Source: Arthrobacter sp. E3 (GTDB lineage: Bacteria > Actinomycetota > Actinomycetes > Actinomycetales > Micrococcaceae). Taken from it: a stretch of DNA of 64,000 bases. How positions within the stretch are numbered: position 1 is the stretch's first letter; every line of letters begins with the position of its first letter. A program made the translations under genes and the position numbers. The DNA lies in contig NZ_JAFMPX010000016.1 in NCBI RefSeq assembly GCF_017353415.1, positions 1 to 64,000 of the forward strand. The letters are read 5' to 3'. This document shows positions 45,709 to 54,183 of this stretch, piece by piece. The notes beneath the pieces were generated by a model. It saw only the letters and a list, made by a program, of their open reading frames with translations, made no database searches and had not been told where the DNA came from.

Positions 45709-47475
45709 GTGAGCATGCCGTCTACAATCCCCTCAAAATTGTCCAATTCTGCCTTTATTGCACCAACCGCCGATGAGGGCGTCCACGGCCCCTCAGTGGT
45801 TCGCCATGCCCCTGAAGATATCGCACGGCGGGAGCTGTGGGCGCACTCAAATTTCGGGGTTTTCGTGCACTGGGGCATATCCGCCATCCTCGGCGGGCTA
45901 TGGCATGGAAAGCATGTCGAAGGGCTTGCTGAATGGATCCAATTCAAGGCCAAAATTCCCTTGGCCGAGTATGCCCAGCTGGCCAAGACCTTCAACCCGG
46001 TCGATTTCAATGCCCGCGAATGGGTCCGAATGGCGGCAGAAGCAGGGGCCAAGTATTTTGTCTACACAGCGAAGCATCATGACGGCTTCGCGATGTATCA
46101 CTCACAGGTTTCCGCGTACAACATCGTCGATGCAACACCATTTCAGCGCGACCCGTTGGCTGAAATAGCACAAGCGTGTGCCGACTACGGCATCATGCTG
46201 GGAATCTACTACTCCCAAACCATAGACTGGGAAGATCCGGATGCGGTGGGGCCCAGCTGCAACAGCTGGGACTTCGACACCGAAAAGGGAGATTTTCACA
46301 GCTACTGGCGCCGCAAGGCGGCACCGCAGCTAAGCGAAATCCTCAGCAACTACGGAGAAATCGGACTGTTGTGGTTTGACATGCCCAGCGGCATCCCTGC
46401 CGAGTGCGCCAAGGAAGCCTTTGACATGGTGCGGGAACTACAGCCAGGGGCCGTCATCAACAGCCGGCTCGGTGGCGGGGTCGACGCCGACTACAACTCC
46501 ATGGATGACAATTACTTCAACAACCTCCTGCCCGCAGGGGACTGGGAAACGGCTGCGACCACGAACGACAGCTGGGGCTTTTCCACGCTGGCAGCGGGCT
46601 GGAAACCAGTGGCCAGCCTCTGTGAGACTCTGGCGTACACGGTCAGTCGCGGCGGAAATCTTCTGCTTAACGCCGGGCCTGACGCCAGCGGTGCTATTCC
46701 AGAAAAAGTCAAGCAGCAGTTCGCGGGCATCGGCACGTGGATGCAGCGGGCCGAACCCGCCATCCGTGGGGCGGGGTCCTCGCCCTTTGCCTCCAGCTTC
46801 GACTGGGGCTATGTGACTGCCGGGAAATCCTCTCTCTATCTGCACGTCGCTGATCATGGCAAGCAGGAGCTGTCCCTGCGAGGCATTGCGAGCAAACCTG
46901 ACTCCGTGCGTGATCTGGGCACGGACACACTGCTGCCTTTCACCCTGAACGAAACCGACGGCATGGGGCCGCTTCTCACTGTGGAACTCGCTGCACCCAT
47001 CGATGGACTTCCGCGAACCATCGAGCTGAGCTTCGCCGAGTTGCCGAGCTTCGATCAGAGCCTTGTGCAGGTCCCGGGCTCACCCCTTCGGCTCGATGTC
47101 TGGAACGCAGAAACTGGTGCCGATGAATCGCTCCAGTGGAACTTCACCATGGCAACCCCCGGCGAGTACCGTGTGGTGCTGCTAAGTAAGGAGACGTTCG
47201 GCAACTTCGACCCGCAATGGTGGGCTGACGGCTTGACGGGAACCCTGGGTTCGGGAGCTGACCGAACACCGTTCACACTGCGCAGGGATGGCGAAGAGCC
47301 CTACCCGATCCTGCACTACTGGAAGGTCGTTCGCAGTGAGATTGGACTGCTTCACGTGTCCCAAACAGGAGCGCAGAAGATCACTATCGAAGATTTGCCG
47401 GTTGTTGACTCGAAGTGGGACCGCGGCGGCGTGAACATGATCGCGCTGAGACTCGAACCGCTCGCATTGGCGTAG
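45709..47475 (+). CDS. Alpha-L-fucosidase (GH29)
   Basis: Retaining exo-fucosidase, 588 residues from GTG 45709, chosen because TGAGGG lies seven bases upstream; ATG 45655 would add 18 residues without a ribosome-binding site. GH29 landmarks: NFGVFVHWG near the N-terminus, YTAKHHDGFAMYHS, and the nucleophile Asp in LLWFDMPSG; a C-terminal beta domain follows. No signal peptide, so cytoplasmic. Fucose is not part of ordinary hyaluronan or vertebrate chondroitin sulfate, so its presence hints at fucosylated substrates. Confidence 0.9.
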   Translation: MSMPSTIPSKLSNSAFIAPTADEGVHGPSVVRHAPEDIARRELWAHSNFGVFVHWGISAILGGLWHGKHVEGLAEWIQFKAKIPLAEYAQLAKTFNPVDFNAREWVRMAAEAGAKYFVYTAKHHDGFAMYHSQVSAYNIVDATPFQRDPLAEIAQACADYGIMLGIYYSQTIDWEDPDAVGPSCNSWDFDTEKGDFHSYWRRKAAPQLSEILSNYGEIGLLWFDMPSGIPAECAKEAFDMVRELQPGAVINSRLGGGVDADYNSMDDNYFNNLLPAGDWETAATTNDSWGFSTLAAGWKPVASLCETLAYTVSRGGNLLLNAGPDASGAIPEKVKQQFAGIGTWMQRAEPAIRGAGSSPFASSFDWGYVTAGKSSLYLHVADHGKQELSLRGIASKPDSVRDLGTDTLLPFTLNETDGMGPLLTVELAAPIDGLPRTIELSFAELPSFDQSLVQVPGSPLRLDVWNAETGADESLQWNFTMATPGEYRVVLLSKETFGNFDPQWWADGLTGTLGSGADRTPFTLRRDGEEPYPILHYWKVVRSEIGLLHVSQTGAQKITIEDLPVVDSKWDRGGVNMIALRLEPLALA

Positions 47476-47487
47476 CGACTCGCGAAT

Positions 47488-48951
47488 TCACGTACCTAGA
47501 CGCCCGTCCCAGTTCGGCCCGGTGAACGCCCCGAGCGGGTCGGGCAGCCCTGCTGGGCTGTGGAGCGGACTGTGCTGGCCGGCGCCGGCAACAGGCAGCG
47601 CGGCGCCATCAAATTCGGGCACGCCGTGCTGCGAGAACCAGCCAGCCATACGCGAACGCAAGCCAACAAGGGCAGGGTGGACGCCGTCGTCGTTCATCAG
47701 GTTGTGCCGTTCCCCGGGATCCGCAGCCAAGTCATACAACTCGTGCGGGCCATGCGGGTAGCGGTGTACGTACTTGTGGGTGTGGGTGCGGATCATGCGC
47801 ACGGGACCGTATTCGTCATACACGACGACGGCGTTTTCAGCCCGTTCGTTCGCTTCGGCAGTGCCGTCCGGAGCCTGTAGGAGCGCGGCAAAGGAGGTGC
47901 CTGGGCCGGTCTCGAACGGGGCCGGTTCCAGGCCTGCCAGTTCCAAGATGGTGGCGGGAACGTCATAGGCGGAGAACAATTCCTCGCGCACCTGGCCGGC
48001 GGCGATGTGCCCTGGCCAATGGAAGATGGCCGGAACCTTGACGGAGGAGTCGTACATGTTTTGCGGGAACGTGCCGTTGCCCTTCCCCCACACACCGTGG
48101 TGGCCGCAATTGAAGCCGTTGTCGCTGCTGAAGATGACCAGGGTGTTCTCGGCGATGCCCAGCTTTTCAAGGTGCTGCAGGAGGCCGCCAATGGCGGAGT
48201 CCATGGCGCTGACCGCGGCAAAGTAGCCCACCAGGGCGGCTCGCACGTCCGGTTCCCCGCCGATGGCCACCCCGTTCACGGTGGGTTGCCACGGATGAGG
48301 CTCTTCCTGTGGGCAGCTATCAAAGGCACAATCCGCGTACAGATCCTCGAATTCCCTGGGGTGCTGGCCCTTCCACGGTTTGTGCGGGGCCGTGTAATTG
48401 ACCGCCAGGAAGAACGGCTCCGCGCGGGCGGCCTCCCGCTCCAGGAATGCGTGGGCGTCGTTGGTGATGATGTCAGTGAGGTACTCAGTGACTTCCTCCC
48501 GCGCGCCGTTGCGGTACATGGTGGCCCCGAGGTAGGGGCTTCCGCCGCCTTCGAGACCGTACCAGTGCACGAATCCCTTCCGCGGCGCGTCATTGGCCCC
48601 AAGATGCCACTTTCCGGACAGCCCCATGCGGTAACCGTGAGCGGCGAGGACGTCGGTGAAGATGGCCTGACCGGCCAGGTAGTCCGGTGCCTGGGCGCCC
48701 ACTTCAACCCCTGTGAGGTAGTCGTGCACGCCGTGCCGGGAGGGAATCTGCCCGGTCATCAAGCTTGCCCGGGCAGGGGAGCAGACGGGAGAGACGCAAA
48801 AGAAATTGTCCAACCGCGTTCCGTCCGCCGCAAGTGCGTCAAGGACGGGCGTGTGGATTTCCTCGTTGCCGGCACAACCCAATGCCCAAGGGCCCTGGTC
48901 GTCGCTGAGGATGAAGACGATATTTGGTGCCACGGGGGACGTGCTGGCCAT
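47488..48951 (-). CDS. Sulfatase (type I, Cys-type), GAG locus
   Basis: About 487 residues from ATG 48951, supported by AAAGGAG five bases upstream; the frame is open to 49179 but the extension would run through the divergent promoter region. NIVFILSDDQGPWALGC is the metal-binding N-terminus, VCSPARASLMTGQIPSRHG the formylglycine motif and FSSDNGFNCGHHGVWGKGN the C-terminal metal site. Cytoplasmic. Convergent with the fucosidase and divergent from the isomerase. Confidence 0.91.
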   Translation of the reverse strand: MASTSPVAPNIVFILSDDQGPWALGCAGNEEIHTPVLDALAADGTRLDNFFCVSPVCSPARASLMTGQIPSRHGVHDYLTGVEVGAQAPDYLAGQAIFTDVLAAHGYRMGLSGKWHLGANDAPRKGFVHWYGLEGGGSPYLGATMYRNGAREEVTEYLTDIITNDAHAFLEREAARAEPFFLAVNYTAPHKPWKGQHPREFEDLYADCAFDSCPQEEPHPWQPTVNGVAIGGEPDVRAALVGYFAAVSAMDSAIGGLLQHLEKLGIAENTLVIFSSDNGFNCGHHGVWGKGNGTFPQNMYDSSVKVPAIFHWPGHIAAGQVREELFSAYDVPATILELAGLEPAPFETGPGTSFAALLQAPDGTAEANERAENAVVVYDEYGPVRMIRTHTHKYVHRYPHGPHELYDLAADPGERHNLMNDDGVHPALVGLRSRMAGWFSQHGVPEFDGAALPVAGAGQHSPLHSPAGLPDPLGAFTGPNWDGRLGT

Positions 48952-49054
48952 TACTGCTCCTTTGGGGAGGACGGGATGCACAAGAAATACCACGGTACTG
49001 GGAGAGGAATAAAGATGTACGGCGGATACCGCTGACTTGCTTGCGGGCATTGAT

Positions 49055-49068
49055 GGAAAGCGTTTTCC
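49055..49068. promoter_or_regulatory. LacI-type operator between sulfatase and isomerase
   Basis: GGAAAGCGTTTTCC is a near-perfect dyad containing AANCGNTT, the typical core of LacI-family operators. It lies midway between the divergent starts at 48951 and 49118. The locus regulator has a GntR-type HTH, so a LacI protein elsewhere may bind here. Confidence 0.6.
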
Positions 49069-49117
49069 GGAATAGGCTTGAGCAGGATACTTCCACCATC
49101 TCGTTGAAAGGCCCACC

Positions 49118-50029
49118 ATGCCCTTGGCTTTTTCCACTCTAGGCTGCCCCGGCGCTTCCCTGACGCAGGTCATCGACATTGCCCGCGAAGCAGGTGCGAC
49201 GGGCCTGGAGCTGCGGGTCGCCGAGGGCGAATTTATTTATCCCGGCATGGACGCCGCAGCATGTTCGGAGGTGGCCACCGAACTGGCAGGCGCCGGGCTC
49301 GAAGTGCTGGCGCTGGCGAGCTACGTCCGTGTGTGTGCCCCCGGTGAGACGGCGCACGACGGGGCGGCCGACGCCCAGACGAACGATGCCCAAGCCGCGC
49401 ACCCTGCCAACGATACGGTGCTGGCGGAGCTACTGGCCGCCGTCGAACTTGCCGCCGGACTTTCCGCTGGCAAGGCTCGCCAGGGTGCGCAAGTGCGCGT
49501 GTTCCCGGGGGCCGGGCTTGAACCGTGCGGGGTGGGGGAGGAGCCGTCCGTGGCCATGGCTGCTGCGGATCGTCGTGCCGCGCGCAGATTGAATGCCGCG
49601 GCCGCGCACGCCCGCAAACTAGGGGTGGCAATTTTACTTGAAACCCACGATTCGCATCCGCGCGCTGCCGATGTGGCCCGCATCCTGGCCCTTGTTGACG
49701 CCGATGCGCCAGTGAAGGTCATTTGGGACCTGATGCACCCTTGGCGACATGACGAAACGCCGGAACAGAGCGCCACGCTGCTGGGCGAATCGCTGGCCTA
49801 CGCGCAGTACAAGGACGGCGTGCGAACACCGGGCACCCACGACGTGGTCCTCACGCTGCCAGGAGAGGGTGAACTTCCGCTGCTGCGCATGAACGCACTC
49901 GCGGCGGAACTTGCCGCAGCGCAGGGTATTTCCGATCCGTGGGTTTCGCTGGAGTGGGAGCGTGCCTGGCACCCGGAGCTGCCGCCGGTTTCCCAAGCCC
50001 TTGCAGCGCTCAAAGCGGTCCTTGCCTGA
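49118..50029 (+). CDS. Sugar phosphate isomerase/epimerase (xylose isomerase-like TIM barrel)
   Basis: 303 residues from ATG 49118, with GAAAGG upstream. Strand-by-strand TIM-barrel motifs: LAFSTLGCPGASLTQVIDIAREAGATGLELR at the start, AILLETHDSH and VIWDLMHPWRHDE with metal-binding Glu, Asp and His, and SLEWERAWHPELPP at the end. A Gln/Ala/Asn-rich insert (about 85-105) enlarges one loop. Probable job: isomerising a sugar released by the locus; substrate unknown. Confidence 0.87.
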   Translation: MPLAFSTLGCPGASLTQVIDIAREAGATGLELRVAEGEFIYPGMDAAACSEVATELAGAGLEVLALASYVRVCAPGETAHDGAADAQTNDAQAAHPANDTVLAELLAAVELAAGLSAGKARQGAQVRVFPGAGLEPCGVGEEPSVAMAAADRRAARRLNAAAAHARKLGVAILLETHDSHPRAADVARILALVDADAPVKVIWDLMHPWRHDETPEQSATLLGESLAYAQYKDGVRTPGTHDVVLTLPGEGELPLLRMNALAAELAAAQGISDPWVSLEWERAWHPELPPVSQALAALKAVLA

Positions 50030-50044
50030 CGAACTTTTAACCCC

Positions 50045-50105
50045 GGGGGTCTTTGTAGTGATTCGCTGTGGATAATAACGGCAGCGAATCACCACAACAG
50101 CCCCC
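50045..50105. repeat. Imperfect 24-bp-arm palindrome
   Basis: Arms 50045-50068 and 50082-50105 pair at about 20 of 24 positions around a 13-base loop, just after the isomerase stop. The TGTAGTGATTCGCTG / CAGCGAATCACCACA part resembles the palindromes at 14470 and 22644. Probably a terminator as well. Confidence 0.65.
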
Positions 50106-50155
50106 ATCACGGCCAGACCCTGCCCACACCAACGCCGAGTACGCGAAGGATCGCC

Positions 50156-51634
50156 ATGACCACCCCCGCCACATCCAGCCAGCCGAACACCAGTCAGCCG
50201 ACCAGCAGCCAGCCGAACACCCGCCAGCCGAACATCATGATCATCATTTCCGATGACCATGGCTACGCAGACCGCTCAATCTTGGGTGTTCAGGGCGACG
50301 TGAGCACTCCTGCGCTGGACCGCCTCGCCGAGCAGGGTGCCTCCTATTCCAACGCCTACGTCACGGCTCCCATTTGCTCTCCGTCGCGGGCCGGGCTTGC
50401 CGCTGGTTGCTACCAGCAGCGGTGGGGTGCGCGCTGGTTCACGGATTCGGAAATCTGCCCGCCCCAGGTGCCCACGATTGCGGAATTGCTGCGCGGGGAG
50501 GGCTACGCCACCGGTTACTTCGGGAAAGTCCACTACGGCACCGAGCACAGCGGTGACCGTGGCACGCCCCCGCAGCACGGCTATGACGAGTCGTTCTACG
50601 GGCTGGCCGGGGAATCCATGGGCCGGCTCAACTACCTGCACCACTCCGAAGAGTCGGTGCAGGACTATGGCGAGGCTGCCTTCCCTATGGCCGTCCAGCC
50701 GCTGTGGAACGGGGAGGAGCCGCAGGAACTGGAAGGCTTCCTCACGGATGCCATCGGCGAACGCACCCGGCAGTTCGTCGCCGACCATGCAGAGACGCCC
50801 TTTTTGGCAACCGTTGCCTTCAACGCCGTGCACAATTTTTGCTGGCAGCTTCCGGCCGAGGAGCTTGCGAAGCGCGGTCTGCCCTCCTATGATGACTGGA
50901 ACCCGGGTGCCGGGGAATACATTGACTGGTACGACGGCGCCATCAGTCCCCACTTGGAAAACGGCCGGGCCTACTATTTGGCCCAGTTGGAATTGATGGA
51001 TGCGCAGATCGGGCTCATCTTGGACCAGCTGGATGAGCTGGGCTTGGCCGAGGATACGATCGTCATCTACCTGACGGACAACGGCGGATCCACGTGCAAT
51101 TATGGTGTGAACCTGCCACTGCGCGGCACCAAATACACGCTGTGGGAGGGCGGAGTCAGGGTCCCGTTGCTGCTGCGCTGGCCAGGCCGCGTCGCAGCAG
51201 GGGAAACCCGCACCGGGCTCACCAGCGCCATGGACATTGTGCCCACGGCGCTCGCAGCCGCCGGTGCTGAGGCGGGCGCTTATGCGCACACGGATGGGAT
51301 TGATCTGCTGGCACCAACGGACGCGTCCGACGGCGCAGCCAGCGGACACGCGGCACTGCACTGGGATTGTGGCTGGCAATGGTCAGTGCGAAAAGGCGAC
51401 TGGAAACTGCAGTGGGTGGAACCGGGCTCTCCGGTTGCGGAGGCCATCAGGGACGTTGAGCACGCCGAACCTGGTAGCGGCTACTACCTGTGCAACTTGG
51501 CCGCCGACCCGGCCGAGGCCACCAATCTTCACGACACGGAGCCTTCCATTGCGGCAGAACTTCTGGCTCTGCACTATGCATGGGCAGCCAGCATTGCAGG
51601 CGGGCGCTCATTGTCGGAGACCGGCGGAAACTAG
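50156..51634 (+). CDS. Sulfatase (type I, Cys-type) with tandem-repeat N-terminus
   Basis: 492 residues from ATG 50156 (AAGGA five bases upstream). Residues 8-27 are encoded by four 15-bp repeats (50177-50236) giving SQPNT-like units. Then NIMIIISDDHGYADRS, the formylglycine motif ICSPSRAGLAAG, and YLTDNGGSTCNYGVNLPLRGTKYTLWEGGVRVP with metal ligands. No signal peptide. Last gene of the locus, on the same strand as the isomerase. Confidence 0.91.
   Translation: MTTPATSSQPNTSQPTSSQPNTRQPNIMIIISDDHGYADRSILGVQGDVSTPALDRLAEQGASYSNAYVTAPICSPSRAGLAAGCYQQRWGARWFTDSEICPPQVPTIAELLRGEGYATGYFGKVHYGTEHSGDRGTPPQHGYDESFYGLAGESMGRLNYLHHSEESVQDYGEAAFPMAVQPLWNGEEPQELEGFLTDAIGERTRQFVADHAETPFLATVAFNAVHNFCWQLPAEELAKRGLPSYDDWNPGAGEYIDWYDGAISPHLENGRAYYLAQLELMDAQIGLILDQLDELGLAEDTIVIYLTDNGGSTCNYGVNLPLRGTKYTLWEGGVRVPLLLRWPGRVAAGETRTGLTSAMDIVPTALAAAGAEAGAYAHTDGIDLLAPTDASDGAASGHAALHWDCGWQWSVRKGDWKLQWVEPGSPVAEAIRDVEHAEPGSGYYLCNLAADPAEATNLHDTEPSIAAELLALHYAWAASIAGGRSLSETGGN
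50177..50236 (+). repeat. Four 15-bp tandem repeats inside the sulfatase 5' end
   Basis: Units AGCCAGCCGAACACC, AGTCAGCCGACCAGC, AGCCAGCCGAACACC and CGCCAGCCGAACATC lie head to tail; units 1 and 3 are identical. Length changes would keep the reading frame. Confidence 0.85.
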
Positions 51635-51641
51635 CGGCAGC

Positions 51642-52451
51642 TCAGGGCAGGAGCGCGTAGATCTCCACAGGTGCCAACAGGCCTGCGCGGAAGGCACGCA
51701 GCAGATTGGCGAACTGGGTGTTCTGCACCCCCTGGGAGCCGCTGCCGGCCATGCCCTTTTCCAGAAATATGGCAGACTCCGCGAGGGGCGTGCGAGCCTC
51801 AAAGTCAACGCTGAACCCGGCTTGGGCCAGCGCGTCGCTGTAGGCAAGTGGCGGTTGCAGGAAGGACGTCCCGGGGGTGTTGGCCCAAGGCAGGGGATAC
51901 TCCTCGACATCCCCGCCCATGAGCATGACGTCGTACACGGCCAGCACCGACCCGGGCCGTAGGACCCGGGCAGCCTCGGCAAAGAGTATGTCCTTGTCCT
52001 GGATGTTCATGCCAACGTGAAACATCACGGCAGCGTCAAAGGAATCCGCGGCAAAAGGCAGGGAGAGGGCGTTGCCCAAAGTGAACTCAACCGAATAAGC
52101 CAGCCCCGTGCGTCGCGTGAGGGACGTTGCCACGGCCACAAATTCCTCCGTCAGTTCCACCCCGTGGACAGTGGCTCCACAGTGGTGGGCCAGATAGCGG
52201 GCCACCCCGCCAAGCCCTGAACCGATGTCCAGCACGTGCTGGCCTGCAGCGATGCCAGCCCGCTCGGCCACCCGGGCCGTTGCTGCCGGACCGCCCACAT
52301 GCAGTTGGTCAATGACGTGGAGTGCGGCAACGTCAAAACGCTCAGGGTCAAAGGGCTTCTCGGCGGTGGCTGCGGCGGCGAGCCTGCGCAGGATTTGCTG
52401 CTCAGTAGTGCCGCTGGTGTAGTGCGCGGCAACCGACTCCTCGATGCCCAT
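51642..52451 (-). CDS. SAM-dependent methyltransferase (class I)
   Basis: 269 residues from ATG 52451, with AGGAGAAGCC upstream; the open frame to 52832 is an artefact overlapping the helicase. SAM-binding motif VLDIGSGLGGVARYLAHH near residue 72, acidic residue in VHGVELTEEF, and post-II motif GNALSLPFAADSFDAAVMFHVGMNI. Resembles the sarcosine/dimethylglycine and gamma-tocopherol methyltransferase group. Sits convergently with the last sulfatase; substrate unknown. Confidence 0.85.
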   Translation of the reverse strand: MGIEESVAAHYTSGTTEQQILRRLAAAATAEKPFDPERFDVAALHVIDQLHVGGPAATARVAERAGIAAGQHVLDIGSGLGGVARYLAHHCGATVHGVELTEEFVAVATSLTRRTGLAYSVEFTLGNALSLPFAADSFDAAVMFHVGMNIQDKDILFAEAARVLRPGSVLAVYDVMLMGGDVEEYPLPWANTPGTSFLQPPLAYSDALAQAGFSVDFEARTPLAESAIFLEKGMAGSGSQGVQNTQFANLLRAFRAGLLAPVEIYALLP

Positions 52452-52509
52452 GGCTTCTCCTGGTAGGTGCAACGGCAGGAAGCCCAGTGCGGCCCCTGAG
52501 ATCTTGATC

Positions 52510-54183
52510 CTACTCCTGAAGATCCTGCGGGGCACGGGGAGCATCATGGGCATCCAGAATCCTGTACGCATAGCCTTGTTCAGCGAGAAAGCGCTGGCGT
52601 TTGGCGGCAAAGTCGGCATCGATGGTGTCACGGGCCACCAGGGTGTAGAAGCGGGCGGTCCGCCCGTCGGCCTTGGGCCGCATGAGCCGGCCAAGACGCT
52701 GTGCTTCCTCTTGGCGCGAACCAAACGCACCGGAGACTTGGATCGCAACGGAAGCTTCAGGTAGGTCGATGGAAAAGTTTGCCACCTTGGAGACCACCAG
52801 CGTGGAAATCCGCCCTTCCCTGAACGCGCCAAAGAGCCGTTCCCGCTCCTTAACCGGCGTTGAGCCCTTGATCAACGGAACGTCCAAGCGGGAGGCCAGC
52901 TCGTCAAGTTGGTCAATGTACTGCCCAATGACAAGGATTTGTTCCCCGGCATGGGCTGCCACCAGCTGTTGGGCCACCTCGGACTTGGCCAGGGACGTGG
53001 CGCACCTGCGGTACTTCTCGCCGTCGTCCGCTGTTGCATAGGCAAGGCGCTCCGAGCGGGCCAAATCGACACGGACCTCCACGCAATCTGCCGGGGCAAT
53101 GTAGCCCTGAGACTCGATGTCCTTCCACGGCGCGTCGTAGCGTTTGGGCCCGATCAAGGCGAAAACCTCGCCTTCCCGGCCGTCCTCGCGCACCAAGGTG
53201 GCGGTCAGGCCCAGCCGGCGGCGTGCCTGGAGCTCGGCCGTCATGCGGAAGATGGGTGCCGGCAGCAGGTGGACTTCGTCGTAGATCAGCAGGCCCCAAT
53301 CGTTGGCATCCAGCAGATCCAGGTGCTGGTACCTGCCGTGTCGCTTGGTGGTCAGGACCTGGTACGTGGCGATCGTGACGGGTCGCAGTTCCTTCACGGC
53401 ACCGGAGTATTCGCCAATCTCGTTCTCCGTCAACGTGGTCCGTTTGAGCAGTTCGGTCTTCCACTGCCGCGCTGAGAGTGTATTGGTGACAAGGATCAGC
53501 GTGGTGGTTCCGGAAGCCGCCATGGCGGCTGCACCAACGATCGTCTTCCCAGCCCCGCACGGGAGCACCACGACGCCGGATCCGCCCGCCCAGAAGTTTT
53601 CCACAGCAATGCGTTGGTACTGGCGCAGCGACCATGGCGCAGATCCGGTATTTTCCGTCAGTGCAATCGGGTGCGAGGTTCCGTCCACATAGCCAGCCAG
53701 GTCCTCAGCGGGCCAGCCCGCCTTCAGGAGCAGCGCCTTGAGCTCTCCGCGGGCGGATCCGTGCACCACCACGGACAGCGCATCGATCCGCGCACCCAGC
53801 AGTGCGGCGATCTTCTTGCCATGGGCCACTTCGGCCAAGATCAGTTCGTCGTCGCTGCGCAACACCAGTCCGTGCTGTGGATCCTTCTCCAGCCGCAGCC
53901 GCCCGTACCGCGCCATGGTCTCGGCAATGTCCAGCAGCAGCGCATGCGGCACTGGATACCGTGAGTAGTGGAGCAAGGTGTCCACCACCTGTTCAGCATC
54001 CAAGCCGGCAGCGCGCGCATTCCACAAGCCCAGCGGAGTGATCCGGTAGCTGTGCATGTGTTCCGGCGCCCGTTCCAGGTCAGCAAAAGCGGCGATTGCG
54101 TGCCGCGCCTCAGTGGAATCCGGGTGTGCCACCTCCAACAGAATCGTTTTATCGCCTTGCACGATCAGCGGCCCGTCAGCCAT
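52510..54183 (-). CDS. XPB-type DNA repair helicase
   Basis: DNA-dependent ATPase/helicase of the bacterial XPB/Ssl2 group, about 557 residues from ATG 54183 (AGGAGGGG upstream). N-terminal damage-recognition-like domain (1-185), then SF2 core: LPCGAGKTIVG (Walker A), LLIYDEVHLLPAP (DEVH box), RRLGLTATLVREDGR, and the second RecA domain with SKVANFSIDLPEASVAIQVSG and RQEEAQRLGRLMRPK. Starts by overlapping the upstream gene's stop by eight bases (ATGGCTGA). Confidence 0.93.
   Translation of the reverse strand: MADGPLIVQGDKTILLEVAHPDSTEARHAIAAFADLERAPEHMHSYRITPLGLWNARAAGLDAEQVVDTLLHYSRYPVPHALLLDIAETMARYGRLRLEKDPQHGLVLRSDDELILAEVAHGKKIAALLGARIDALSVVVHGSARGELKALLLKAGWPAEDLAGYVDGTSHPIALTENTGSAPWSLRQYQRIAVENFWAGGSGVVVLPCGAGKTIVGAAAMAASGTTTLILVTNTLSARQWKTELLKRTTLTENEIGEYSGAVKELRPVTIATYQVLTTKRHGRYQHLDLLDANDWGLLIYDEVHLLPAPIFRMTAELQARRRLGLTATLVREDGREGEVFALIGPKRYDAPWKDIESQGYIAPADCVEVRVDLARSERLAYATADDGEKYRRCATSLAKSEVAQQLVAAHAGEQILVIGQYIDQLDELASRLDVPLIKGSTPVKERERLFGAFREGRISTLVVSKVANFSIDLPEASVAIQVSGAFGSRQEEAQRLGRLMRPKADGRTARFYTLVARDTIDADFAAKRQRFLAEQGYAYRILDAHDAPRAPQDLQE

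Noticed and set aside
52452-52832. N-terminal extension of the methyltransferase frame
   Set aside because: It lies inside the helicase coding region; ATG 52451 has AGGAGAAGCC upstream and matches the usual family N-terminus.
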